Assembly (NCBI GenBank): GCA_013396995.1
Contig: VWZP01005688.1
Coordinates: forward strand, 16,916 to 80,915
Source of the DNA: Dicaeum eximium
Taxonomy: Eukaryota; Chordata; Aves; Passeriformes; Dicaeidae
Direction: 5' to 3'
DNA: 64,000 nucleotides
Shown piece after piece: positions 48,861 to 60,079 of this stretch. A program made the position numbers and the translations under genes. The stretch's first letter is position 1. Every line of letters starts with the position of its first letter. A model generated the notes under the pieces. It was given only the letters and a program-made list of their open reading frames with translations. It made no database searches and had not been told where the DNA came from.

Positions 48861-51800
48861 CCAATAGACTACAGTTGAAATATCAATAAGCATTTGTCCT
48901 GTGGTATAACGACACGGGTGTATTTTTGAAGACATGTACAGAAACATTGCTTGGCATAGCAAAGGCCAGGAGCAGGTTTGATGTTAAGCACTCCAAGATG
49001 TGCAGCACCCATCAGCAGGTTTTCTGCAGTACAATATCTGCTCATTTTTGGAACTTGTAGAAGACTTTGCTCAAGGTACAAAACTGCATAAAACAAATTT
49101 TTTGGACATTGGCATGTTTTTGTTTTGAATGATACCCTTTGAGGAGCTGTCATGTCTGATCTGAAATGTGTGAGACTGGAAGAGGTTGGGTATAAAATTC
49201 ATCTTCATACAGTGGTTTGGGGTGATGGTTGACATGTGGAGCATAGGGCGTGGGGGTTGCTTTAGCAAGCTGATGTGATGCTGAGTGAAGAGTTGTAGAT
49301 TCTTGCTCTATCTCCTTTTAAACAGGCGAATTTGAAGTTGTTGTTTCCCAGAATTGGGAAAGGTTTTTTATATAAAAGTTCCATTAACTACAGCTAATTA
49401 GGTAAATACCCAACCTGCAAATGCTGATGCTGCCTTGCACTATAAATTCTGAGGTCTAAAACAGAGGGGGGGAAGTAAATGCATTCCTTAAAAGGAGTTG
49501 CTAAATACACATAAGTCTTACTTATCAGAAGGAATTGAAAGTTGATTAATTTTTCTAAGAAATATTTTTCCATCTGTTAGTATACAGTCTTTTATATGAG
49601 AAAAAAAGACAGCTAAAAATTTGGTTCTAGGAATATCTGGGTGGTGCACTTGGTGGTAGCAGGATGCTGGAGAGAGATTAATTAAATAATGATGCCAAAG
49701 AAGAAAAGGCAAATTGCACCATTTAATAAAAATGAAGATGGGTGATGAAAAAGTCCAAAATGACAGCATGAACAGCTGCAGGCTGCCATGGAGAGCTGGT
49801 GCTAACTTACAGCATGAAGATGCACTGAGGCGTCTCACCTAGGATTTACTCTGACAGCTTTCACTTCATCCCTGTCTCAACTCTGCTACTAAAAGCTTTC
49901 CCATAGTTACTGCTAAACTTATCTCGCTTTTCTGGAAGAAAGCCTTAGCTGCAGTTCTTGTGAAAAGTGGCCGATTATAGATAACTTAAAGATAAGAAGT
50001 TCTAAACAACCTGGTACCTTGAATGTCTCTGTTCTCGAGACACACAGGTTATATGGTGGAAAATGTGCAGTAAAGAAGAGGAAGGCATCAGTATCTCAAT
50101 GGGAAGCACAGTCCATGTGTAATAAAACCTGTGTCTTCCATCCCCTTCTCACCGTTCACTCCTCTGGAGCAACCTGGCAATAAGGACTCACCTTCATGTG
50201 CATTTTCCTCTCTGACAACTGTAGTAGCCAAATGTGATGCAAAAGTCACCTCAGTTTCAGTAATCAGACATTTGCAAGAGAGGAACCCTTGGAGCTTGTT
50301 ACAGGCCAGTTTGTGCCTTTCTGTGCATATTTAATAGGTTTATGTAGAAACACCTTCAAGAAAGTGCATTGAAATAATTAGCTTTTTCTTCTGTAATCCT
50401 TCTGCAGACACTAGGAGTGAGGATGTTGTGTGTTCAGTCCTGTCAGATAGTGAAGAAGAGATTCAATCAGGTTTAATAACCCATGAATTGCTGTTGTGTC
50501 TTTGTGCCTAGCCATGCTCTTCTCGGGCTGAGGCTGGATGCCTGCCTGTGGCTGGGCGAAGGGCAGGCTCATGGATTCAGAGCAGTGCCAGCCAGCAGGG
50601 CCACTCACTGCTCACATATCTGCCTTCTCAGAGCCAGGAGAGGAGGAAACCAGGGTACCCTTGGAGCTACTTTGGCTGTTTAAGCTACAAGCAGGGCTCC
50701 CAATGCAATGCACAGCTCTTTGTGCCTCTGAGTAAGTCCCTTCGACATCGTCACGTGCGAATTACAAAAGCTTTGATTTTCCTATTAGCACAAGCAGTGC
50801 TGGTTTTTTTTTCCCCCTGCAGGAAAAATAATCTGTGGTAAAATCTAATCAGGACTATTCCAAGCACTGCATGGACCAAAGAAACCCAAAACAAATCCAG
50901 CTTACAATTTCTGCTTGGAATCAGCGAAACTCAGAATGCCAATGTGCTGATTTTTATCTTGGATGTTAGAGAAATTGAGAAACGCTGCTAAAAAGCACTC
51001 TTATCCAGCCGTAATTTAGGAGCTGCATTTATTCCCACTGCAACTGTGCATCCTGACTGGGGCTGTCTGGGAAGGGAGGCTCACAGCTCACTATTTAGGG
51101 ATCACGTTCTTCTGTATCAGCCAGGCTCAAAGGACAGAGCTTATTCTTTGTGCCAAAGGTGTAACACCAACAAGCATCCAAACCTGGCAATTTTTGTTCA
51201 GGAGCCAATAGCAGGGTGGGTTGTTGGGCCCTTTGCCTTTGGACACTGCTTTGTGCTTGCCCAGTACTGGAAAACAGCATGGAAATGGGTTAGTGGGATA
51301 TTTTTAAGCCCATTTTTTAAGCATAGTGCATGTGGCAGGTGATTTCTTGCTGTTACAAGGGTTTGTATTCCTCAACATAACAGCTAATGTTAGGACTGCT
51401 GACCACATCTGAGGGGCAGTAAAATGGAAAGACAAATATTTGACACGAAATATTACCTGCTACTGAAACCCTTTACCAACACACATTTTCTAATTTTTGG
51501 GTTTTCTATGTCAGACTTTTGGTTTAGAGCTCATTATGCTCTGCTCCATTTTTAGGAGCCAAATATTTTCAGCTAAACCTGAACTAATATGTTTTTTTCC
51601 CCTCTGTTTTATGAGAGTGATTTTCCCTGATGAAAGGCTTGCTGGAAATTTTTATTTTCATTCAAGTACCTATATTTTATGGTAAATTAATACCTGCTGT
51701 AAGTTCCTTGCAGATATTTGTATAATCTGTAGCAACAAAGGATTTTGGTATTTTTCCTGCTTTTAGCTTCATGCATGTAGATATTTCTGCTTGGGGATTA

Positions 51801-52129
51801 AAATAGATATGCAGAACTTGAAGGGAGGTTGAGGCTGAAGAGCAGTGTTCCCTTGGCAGAGGGTCTGCCAGAAGCCTGACCTTGTGTAAAGGTTTTGCTC
51901 AGGAAAATTGACTGTTCAGACAGAGCCAGAGGTCACTCTCAGCTTGTGGAGCTTCCTTCAGGCCATAGCTTTTGGCCTCTTTGTTTTTAAACTCTTTTTT
52001 TTCTAAAATGGAACAAAACAGGCACATGGGAGAACGGACTGAGCACCGGGAAGGTTTGCCAGCAGCAGGACAGGCACATAAAGCTGTGGCATCACAGCAT
52101 CCCTGGGCATCAATGTAAATCCATTCAGT
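48861..52129. other. Non-coding stretch, no gene seen
   Basis: Mixed DNA. A pyrimidine tract ending in CTGCAG at 50817-50822 precedes a 15-base interval and a GTAAAA donor-like site. Open frames are short. No repeat family was recognised. Confidence 0.4.
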
Positions 52130-52620
52130 ATGCTTCTCGCTTCCCAGCCTTATAAAGTCGTCGGAAAATGAAGTGAAAAATGGTGCACTGATTTCTAGTA
52201 ACTTTACTCTGCGGGAACCAATTTGGAAGCATTTGAGTGCACATTTGCGGGAGGATTTGGGCACGAGCACCGCGAGGTCTCCAGCAGTACATTTCCTTTT
52301 AGAGACTGTAATTGGAGCCCTGAAATGTCTTTAAACGCTTTATTTTAGAAATAGCTGAGGGTTTGGAATGAAGTCATATAAAGTTATGGCAGCACTTCAT
52401 GATTTTAGGGGACTTTTAGCCTGCCAAATCAGAGTGCCGGTATCGGTAGGCACGAGCCTTTTGCTGGCTGTGGCGGTAATCACGACTGCCCTAAATCACA
52501 GCTGTCGGTGAGAGCCGTGCAAAATGAGAATGATGCAGGGTTTTATGACCTTTTCCGAACAGGACGGCGAGCGTGTCGCTTAGGAAATTTTATCAAACAT
52601 CCCCTTAAGGAAGGGAGTTT
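52130..52620. promoter_or_regulatory. Candidate conserved non-coding element retaining CpGs
   Basis: CpGs recur here (around 52158, 52212, 52262-52275, 52437-52487, 52505-52580) although the DNA is otherwise AT-leaning and the flanks are CpG-poor. The pattern resembles a hypomethylated enhancer. The 146-codon frame at 52508-52948 starts in this block and shows no recognised domain. Its later part contains a Phe-rich run from a T tract, so I do not call it as a gene. Confidence 0.3.
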
Positions 52621-55027
52621 TGTTGGTGGCATTTTGCGTGAGCAGATGTCATTAGTGAACCTGACTGCTGGTGGCTCAGGGAAACTCACCACGTCCTACG
52701 TAGAACTGAATTTCCCAGATGCTGGCATTTTACATCTTCTTTCTTATGTAGGTGTGAGTGCAGGAAAGCAGGGCATAAAGAGCTGGATGTTGGTTTGTCT
52801 GGGCATCCCACTTTGTGATTTTTTTATGGGTATTACCTTTAACTGCTGGTTTCTTTTAACCACTGCTTTCTTTTTTTTGCTGATGGAGAACTACTATTTG
52901 CAGATCATTTTCCCTGATGGGGGCACCCCACCCAGTGCTGCAGGCTGAAACTCATTCTCAGGACTAGAATTGATACCAGCTCCCTGGGAGATACCAGGGC
53001 AGATCTCAGCACCAAAGAGTACCTTCATATCTTTGGGTAAACACAAAGTAAAACCTTCATATTCAGCTGTCCTTTATACTTCTGGCAATAATTTAAGGTC
53101 TTCATAAATTGACAACCCCCCTCCATGTAACCAAATCTTTGTTGACAGCAAATGAATGAATGAAGCACATCAGTTGCATCCTTTGGTTGGGCTACATGGG
53201 GAGCAGAATGGCAAAGGAAATGAAGTGAAGACCCAAGCTCATGTTTGAGCTCCCTCCCACAGGTGTATTTGAATCCAGAGGGAATTTTTTTTCTCTACAG
53301 GACCAGAAAACCACAAATCAAATCTTAAAGAAAGAATCAGCAACTGAAATACATTTTCAATAAAACAAAAAAGCAAAGATATCCTTTTAACTCAGAGAGT
53401 AATTTTGACTCTATCTTTCTGATTTTTAAATGTGTTTAGGTCTCTAATGAGTTAACATGTGCAGCTGTAAATCTGTCTCAGCACCCTACTCCAATAGCAG
53501 GCTTGGTTTTCCCCCTGTACCATGGCTTTGGCAAACACAGTGCCTATGTCCCTATAGTTCTTACTCCACTGGTGTGCAGGGGAGTGTTTTGGTTCAGAGC
53601 AGTAGCACAGTTTGAGGGCAGATCCTTCCAGTGCCCTCACATGCATACATCAGTTTGGATCACAGCCTGTCCTTGGAGCAAGGATCCTGAATTTCCTTTT
53701 CAGTGAGTAGAGTCTAGTGCTCCACTTCAGGTGTGCATCGAATGCACTCTCTGAGAGACCCAAGATTCTGAACCCTCCCTCTAAAACTGCAACCAGTTCT
53801 GGTAGTAGATGGTTTTGACCTACTGATCTCCTCCTCCTCTTGCATCAAATTACTTTATTGTGTGGGCTTAATTTCTGTTGTTCAGGCTGGCCTTCCCAGG
53901 TTCCAGTTGCTGTGCTTCCCTGCCACGCTGTCTGTTTAGCAGAATAAAAAGAATGATGAGGAGGAAAATAAAGCTCAGCATCTGTCCTGCCTCACATCTG
54001 TTTTACAAGGCAAAATTTTCTGTGTGTGATGTTAGAATTTTTTGGTATGGTTATAAGTATAACAAAGCATTTAGAACCAGGCAAGGTTTTATCTGGAAAA
54101 GCCTTCTCTCTTTTCCGGGTGGCACTGGGCCAATGAGCTGTCACGGGGAAAGGAAACACTTTGTAACAAAAACTCTTCAGAACCTTTGTTCCAAGAAAAT
54201 AATTAGGTTAATTTGACATTGTTGTCTTGATCCAGGATATATGCCCTGTGTCTGGCTGGCTGGCTGCAGCACTTGGAATTTGAGAGCACCAGATTCATGA
54301 TCCAGTTCACACATTCTCTGTGTTTATAAACAGGGAGTTTTAAGTCATGTGGCTGATTTTTTTTTTTTTTTATTGATGAAAGTTTTCTGCTGCCAGGGTT
54401 ACCCACAGTGGAAGAAATCAAATCTGAATTACACTTGACATCTTTTAAGAGTAGCCAGGAGGGTGCCTCAACACATCATAATATCTCTGAAGTATTTTAT
54501 TTCATGTCAGTGTTGTGGTTGATATTGTGTACATGTATTTTTCTTTTTTTTCTTTGTACACACCACTTGCTTTGCTGGTCAAAATGAAAATGATAGAAAT
54601 ACATTTCTGTAGCCCAAGTGACTTCAGGAACTTGTAAAGCCATTGAAATTAAAAAAAAAGGAAGAAAAGCATACTTGACTCTGACCTTCCCCCCTCTTCA
54701 AGAAAAACAATAATCCTTTCTCTGTATGTACTGGATTTTGAATGAAAGCTCCAGTGCTTGTCCTTCAGGCTTTGGATGTTGGCTCCTGGGGGGGAAGGTT
54801 CCCCCTTCTCCCGGCAGACATTTAGGAGTGAGTGACCCACTGCTTCCCATGGTTTTTCACAGAATTTTCTGAGTCTGAACTACCTGTTTATTTTGTCCAG
54901 AGGTCCCAGTGTTGGCCCAAGCCCCTTCCTATACCTCTGTTGGTTTCAGCAGAATTTAGTCTGTGTCAATTTTCATCTCTAACGACCTTGTGAAGTCATT
55001 CACGCATTAACTCTGCTCCTCCTTCAG
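52621..55027. other. Non-coding stretch, no gene seen
   Basis: Mixed DNA with a 15-base T run at 54357-54371. Only short open frames occur. Nothing was recognised. Confidence 0.4.
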
Positions 55028-55053
55028 CATAAATCTCATGTCCAGCTTTGTGG
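55028..55053 (+). other. Candidate micro-exon, 26 bases
   Basis: Upstream, CATTAAC (a good branch-point match) is followed by TCTGCTCCTCCTTCAG, ending at 55027. The donor is TGG|GTAAGG after 55053. Two of three frames are open. It is too short for homology, and a chance pseudo-exon is the main alternative. Confidence 0.15.
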
Positions 55054-56183
55054 GTAAGGAGGGAAGGAGCACAGTGCCCTCATTTAAAATGAGCAGATGC
55101 CCTTGGGCAGAGGCTTTGGATCCTGGCCTGGTGCTGGGAAGCGTTAGAGGAAGAAATTCCCAGTCCTTTTGTGTGAGGGTGCAGTTGCACTGCTGGTTTG
55201 GGGTGTGCCTTCAGACACTGTGCCATCTGCCCACATCTGATGCAGCACCCTGCCTGGAGAGCATTGTCTCTTTAGACCCTTAAAAAGGACTTTTCATTCT
55301 TTGTTCTTGTTGTTGCTTTATACATTTCCTCCTTCTAGTAGCCTGTATCTTCAGTGTTTGTCAAATACAGAACAGGGCTAGTTTTTCCTGACTCAAACCC
55401 CCAGTTGGAGTTATATATATTCCAAAAATCTGGTGTATAAAGCGTAGGAGTCAGGACTTGTGGAGCAATGTTGATTCTGCTCTGCAGCTTGTCTTTAGAC
55501 ATTAAACGAGACTTCAGAGTTGGAAAGGAAATGCAGTATTTTAAAATTGTATGGAATGGCTAGTATTGAAAAAACTAATTTAAAAATAATGAATCATCTC
55601 ATGTGTATAAACAGAATGGCATTGAGTAAAATAAATAGAAATATAATTCAATTAATATACGTGTCTAAATATAATGACAGAGTTGAAACACAGCTGCTCT
55701 ATGCTTATTGAGCAGACATGTTTTGACAGTATCTAAGTGAAAAAGCGGGAGCAATTATCCTACATTTTTACCCATTACACTTTTGCTGAAAATTATCTAC
55801 TGCATTTAAATACTCTTATTTCAGTGAAGGAGGATTTTGCAGTATATATAATCCTTACTGAAAAAATAATCCAAAACCACTAGTAGAAAATTAGGCATTT
55901 GTGGCATGTTAAAATTCCTGCCACCAATACAATAAAACTGTGCAGGATAACTAATGAGACTCTGCTGTTGTAAAACATGAATACATGATACAATTATCTT
56001 TGCACCCACAGTGTCTTCTCAGGTTGCAACAAGTGTTAGACCTAAATGAAGACTTAGCCAAATAGTTGTGTTTTGGGGAATGGGGATCAAGATTCTCACC
56101 TATCTCTTCATTACTGCTCTTAGTTGCAGAAGAAGTTTAAGTGTGTTGAGGAGTCCAGCCATTTCTCAGTCAGGAATGTCATC
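55054..56183. other. Non-coding AT-rich stretch
   Basis: AT-rich DNA, especially 55500-56010, with only short open frames. No repeat family was recognised before the CR1. Confidence 0.4.
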
Positions 56184-56398
56184 AGAGAATCTCAGAATGG
56201 TTTGGGTTGGAAGTCACCTTTAAAGATGATCTAGTCCAACTCCTCTGCAATGAGCAGGGACATGAGAGTTGTTCAGAGCCCTGCCCAATCTGACCGTGGA
56301 TGTTTCCAAGGATGGGGCATCCACCACCTCTGTGGGCAACCTCTGCCAGTGTTTTACCTCCCTCGTTGTACCAAAAAAAAAAAAAAAAAAAAAAAAAA
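56184..56398 (-). mobile_element. CR1 LINE 3' fragment, reverse orientation
   Basis: The + strand shows the reverse complement of a CR1 3' end: AATCTCAGAATGGTTTGGGT, then GATGATCTAGTCCAACTC, GATGGGGCATCCACCACCTC and GGGCAACCTCTGCCAGTG. This is a familiar avian CR1 signature. The element is 5'-truncated, as most CR1 copies are. Its truncated side ends in a 26-base A run (56373-56398) where the consensus carries only a short A stretch. It is 215 bases long and moderately diverged. No reverse transcriptase is present. Confidence 0.9.
56373..56398 (+). repeat. 26-base A homopolymer at CR1 edge and gap
   Basis: An uninterrupted A run lies between the CR1 body and the sequence TTCCAGTC. It probably arose by expansion of the short A stretch in the CR1, and it is the likely cause of the adjacent assembly gap. 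Confidence 0.85.
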
Positions 56399-56414
56399 TT
56401 CCAGTCAAGCTTCT

Positions 56415-56487
56415 NNNNNNNNNNNNNNNNNNNNNNNNNNNNNNNNNNNNNNNNNNNNNNNNNNNNNNNNNNNNNNNNNNNNNNNNN
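56415..56487. other. Assembly gap (73 N)
   Basis: There are 73 unknown bases. The 16 bases before the gap (56399-56414) and the 16 bases after its flanking A run (56501-56516) match at 14 positions, and both follow A runs. The gap may therefore be an artificial break with a duplicated edge rather than true missing sequence. Confidence 0.95.
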
Positions 56488-56653
56488 AAAAAAAAAAAAA
56501 TTCCAGTCCAGCTGCTGCTGGTGCATCCTCAGATGGAGGAGCTGGTGCTGGTGAGCTTTGGGAAAGGACAGCACACAGCAGCACATTTCAGCTTCCCCTT
56601 CAGTTCAGAGTACAAAGGGATTTCTGAGCTCCAGGGGTGAAGCCTGGAAGTAA

Positions 56654-56689
56654 TCCCACTGGCAGTCCCTGAGTGAGCTGCCAGTGGGA
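56654..56689. repeat. Perfect 12-bp inverted repeat with 12-base loop
   Basis: TCCCACTGGCAG (56654-56665) pairs with CTGCCAGTGGGA (56678-56689) without mismatch across a 12-base loop. No T run follows, and a terminator reading would make no sense here. It lies 43 bases upstream of a candidate micro-exon. Confidence 0.85.
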
Positions 56690-56732
56690 AACCCGCTATG
56701 CTAATGGGATCAGACTTTCTCTTTCTTTTAAG

Positions 56733-56761
56733 CCTGACTTTCATGGGATCAGTTAATGAAG
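56733..56761 (+). other. Candidate micro-exon, 29 bases
   Basis: The acceptor is ACTTTCTCTTTCTTTTAAG, ending at 56732. The donor is AAG|GTAAGT, a full consensus match, after 56761. One frame is open (L T F M G S V N E). Its 29-base length would shift frame if skipped. A 10-base direct repeat, ATGGGATCAG, occurs at 56704-56713 and 56743-56752, overlapping the interval. No homology is recognised. Confidence 0.22.
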
Positions 56762-57189
56762 GTAAGTTAGAAAACTGGTTGTTTTGCAAATAAATAGTGC
56801 CAGTTGTGTGGTTTTGTTACAAACCTCTCATTAGTGCCCTGAGCAAACAACCCAGCTTCCAGTCCTGATATTTATTGGCAGCCAGGACCTATGGATAACC
56901 CAGTATCTTTTCCTCTGAACGTATCAGAGGAATAAATAAAACATGGGGAATGTATCAAATTATGCAGAGTTTGATTAACCTGACTGGAGACAGCTTTTGA
57001 ATAGAATATAGTAAATTAAAGTCCTGATGCCATTCAGTGATACTTGCCTTTCATGGCCACTAATTTTGGGGAAGAACCATTGGAGGACTCCAGCATGCCA
57101 AGGAGTTTGTGTGCAAGCACCTTTCACACTGCAGATTTCCATGGTATAGCCACCTGTGAGTTAAATGTGTATGCCCATATATACAGGTT
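56762..57189. other. Non-coding stretch, no gene seen
   Basis: AT-leaning DNA with several stop codons in every frame. Nothing was recognised. Confidence 0.4.
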
Positions 57190-57315
57190 CTGTTTTACTG
57201 ACGAGAAACAAATACCACAGATGGTGGTGCAGGCCAGGAGATGACACATCCATTGCCTCCTTCCTCTGGCAAGTCATTGCATCTGGTGGTGTCAGGATTG
57301 AGACCTATCCTGATC
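57190..57315 (-). mobile_element. Old MIR-type SINE remnant, reverse orientation
   Basis: TGTTTTACTGACGAGAAACA matches the reverse-strand MIR segment 'cattttacagatgaggaaact'. ACCACAG, then CTGGCAAGTCATTGCATCTG, and GTCAGGATTGAGACCTATCC match the following '...gcacagag', 'cttgcccaaggtcacacagc' and 'gggattcgaacccaggtc' parts in order. It is diverged. Confidence 0.5.
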
Positions 57316-60063
57316 CATATTAGGAGAGGTCCATTACATGAAAAGCAGTATTTGAAGGCTGCTTTTGAAGTCTTAAGGTCTTCATACTCTTAGTCCTCCC
57401 TAAAAAGTACTGACATTTGAAACCATAAAATAACCTACAGATACCATATCAAGTTGTTCAGTAGAGAAAATCCACAATGCCTGCAGTTGGGCTTCTGCCA
57501 TCCCAGTCATTATGCATCCTGTTGACATCTCCCTGCAGTCCTCAGGGGTTTGAATTCCTGTTTTGTTTAGTTTGATAGATACATCATCCTGTGCATACTG
57601 TCACTTTTTGCATGCTGGATGGTGATGTGCTCTGTGATATATATGAAAACGCTTCAATAGAAAGAAAAAGTCTCTGTACATAGGCATTAATTGTTATCAG
57701 ATCCTCATGGTTTGGGCCAAGTCATTCCTGAACAGGCACACATTTGTTTGCTCTGCTTAGGCACTAGTGAGATGCTTTAGTGTCTGTCATTAATAGCAAA
57801 GGAAAATAGTTGGTTTAACTGGGGGAGAAAGCAACAGTGGAGGATGAAGGTCCAAGAGCAGTTGCCAAATTTCTTTCAACTAAATTGGCTGCCAGTGTGT
57901 ACTGTGAATGAAGAAAATTGAGAACGGCAGCTAAGGCTTAACGAATGCAATCCTATTTGGGGCTGCAAACAAAGGCTTTGGCCTCTGTCCATGGGATCTG
58001 ACCTTTCCATTGTGGATTCAAAGTTAAAATGATGGCTGGATTCAGTTTGACTAAGAAGGTACGAGGAGAACGAGACGGAAGCAGAAACCTTGGGCAGGTG
58101 TTGCTGAAAAGTGCAATTTCTTCAATCCTGGAAAAGCAAAAAGCTCTGTCTTCATCTGTAGGTGTCACTTAGAAGCAGACTGAACAAAATCCTTCAGGAT
58201 TTCAGAGGGTGATAGTATCCATCCAGTGCCACTGGCATGCTGGGCTGTTAAATAATCCTCAGCCCTGCCAGCCTTGAGAGTTATTAACCATTGTCACAAC
58301 TTGCCTCCAATTCTGTCTCTTGGGGCATCTTTTTCCCATTTGCAGTTATTCATATGAAGAGCTCTTGGGTCTCGTCCAGGCTTAGCTCTTCGTTTTCCCC
58401 TTTGTTGGATACCCAGGGAAAGGCTCTCTAAGAGGGGCCTTTCATTGCTGCATTCACAGGCCAGTCTTGGCTGACTTCCTTGGAAATACACACACCAAAG
58501 AAACAAGCCCAGCTGTTCCCTAAAGCAAGTGATAGTAAAATTACTACTGCTGCAGCAAAGACCTGATAAAACTAATGGGTGATGTGCAGCACACGGGTAC
58601 GAGCACACACCTGCAAACTGCTGGGGGTGGTTGTGCCATCCCTAAACCTGCTAAGACCAGAGGGCAGGCCAGAACACCTTGGGGAAAAGAGGTGGAAATA
58701 ATTCAGTGGGCATGCCCTAGGTGGGCTGTGCTGTGTCTGTCCAGGTTGGGTGTCACATGCACAGTAGCATCAGAGGTGCTCTGGCTGGCCTTGGTTCTGC
58801 TGCTGTGTATGAAACAGCAGCAAAGCTGACCTGAAACAATGTAGGGGCTTGCTTTAGCAAAATATCTATGGTTTTTGAGTGCTTTTCTACTCCAGTATTT
58901 TGGATTTTTTTTTTACAAGGCCAAGAAAGTCAGAAAATCTGGAGCTGTTTTAGAGTATTGCTCATAAAAAGTGTTTTAAGAGCCTTGTAAGTGTAAATGC
59001 AAAAGGAATTAATAGCAGGAATCTCTGTTAGATCCTTGCTCTAGCCAAAGCCTAAAATTGTCAAATGAAATGGCAATTAAAATATTAAAGCCAGCTTTCT
59101 CTTTTTCTTTTCTTTAACCTTCTAGTGAGATTTTATATAGTCCACTACTGCATGTCTTTTAATGCTATGTATGTGGGGCTTTGGGGAGGTACAGGGAGTC
59201 AGTACTTTGCTTTTCTATCAATAATGTTGAGAAAGTGGTTTCCTTATCTAGTGACAGCAGACTGCTACTTCAGTGGCACTTAGGTTGCCTAGAACCTTCC
59301 TGGCTTGTTAGGGATGAGCTGTCAGGCCATGAGCAGTTGTCTCCTTACTGGAGGAGGTCCTTCTGTGGATCTGCCTCTGCTGGGGATGATGTTCCCAGGC
59401 CGTGGGATGAGCTGGGTAGCAGCAGGGAAGGCATCTCCAGCAACACAAAGAATTAAGGAATAATAATTTCCCACAACAGAGTGACTACCAGTAAACAAAA
59501 GTTACAAATAGGAGACATCCTGCTTGTAGTGAAAATTCATCTGCATTGTGTTCAGAGAGGATGAAACATCTCCTTTCTGTGAATTTTTTGCCCTAAAATG
59601 CACTGTTTGCATCGGCTTCCCACCGTGCTGAGCTTCACAGCCATGGTGGGTGCCTCTGGCAGCTGGGAGAGCCCCATGGCATTCCTGCAGAAACAGCACG
59701 GAAGGCAACTCCAGTTTTGTGGGGAGAGGTGGCCAGCAGCTCCGGTGGTGAGACAAAACACTTGAAAAGGAAACACTTTTTGGCTCAATTGAACACTCTG
59801 ACTCAGCAGGCTCTTCTTCCCTGCTGGCCCTGCCACTCTGGGGGACTCGCCTCAAGAGGAAACCACGGAGGCGTTGCAGCCCTGCGATGTGATCTCAATA
59901 GGGTTGGTTTTTGAGGGAGTTTTTCTTCTTTTTTTTTTCTTTTTTTTTTTTTTTCAAAGAAAATGAACATTTTCCTAGTGGGAAAACATACTCTCTTTCT
60001 GTCCAGAATGTTTTCCTTTAAAAATCAAAACAGAAGCAAAATGCAATCTGTTCTGACAGGAGC
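57316..60063. other. Non-coding stretch, no gene seen
   Basis: Mixed DNA with T tracts at 59929-59938 and 59940-59954. Open frames on both strands at 59500-59910 overlap and lack domains. No gene is supported. Confidence 0.4.
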
Positions 60064-60079
60064 GGGGAGGGAGGGAGGG
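60064..60079 (+). other. Potential G-quadruplex motif
   Basis: GGGGAGGGAGGGAGGG gives four G runs separated by single A loops, the tightest canonical quadruplex arrangement. It is part of a short GGGA microsatellite. If transcribed rightwards it could also fold in RNA. Folding is inferred. Confidence 0.65.

Noticed and set aside
52508..52948. 146-codon open frame on the + strand
   Set aside because: It ends in a Phe-rich block from a T tract and has no recognisable similarity. The CpG-retaining DNA under its start is better explained as a regulatory element.
56182..56640. Open frames running through the N gap
   Set aside because: They exist only because unknown bases are read through. The real sequence there is a CR1 edge and poly-A.
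56654..56689. Hairpin as a microRNA precursor or terminator
   Set aside because: The stem is only 12 bp, too short for a microRNA precursor, and intrinsic terminators are not relevant in a vertebrate genome.
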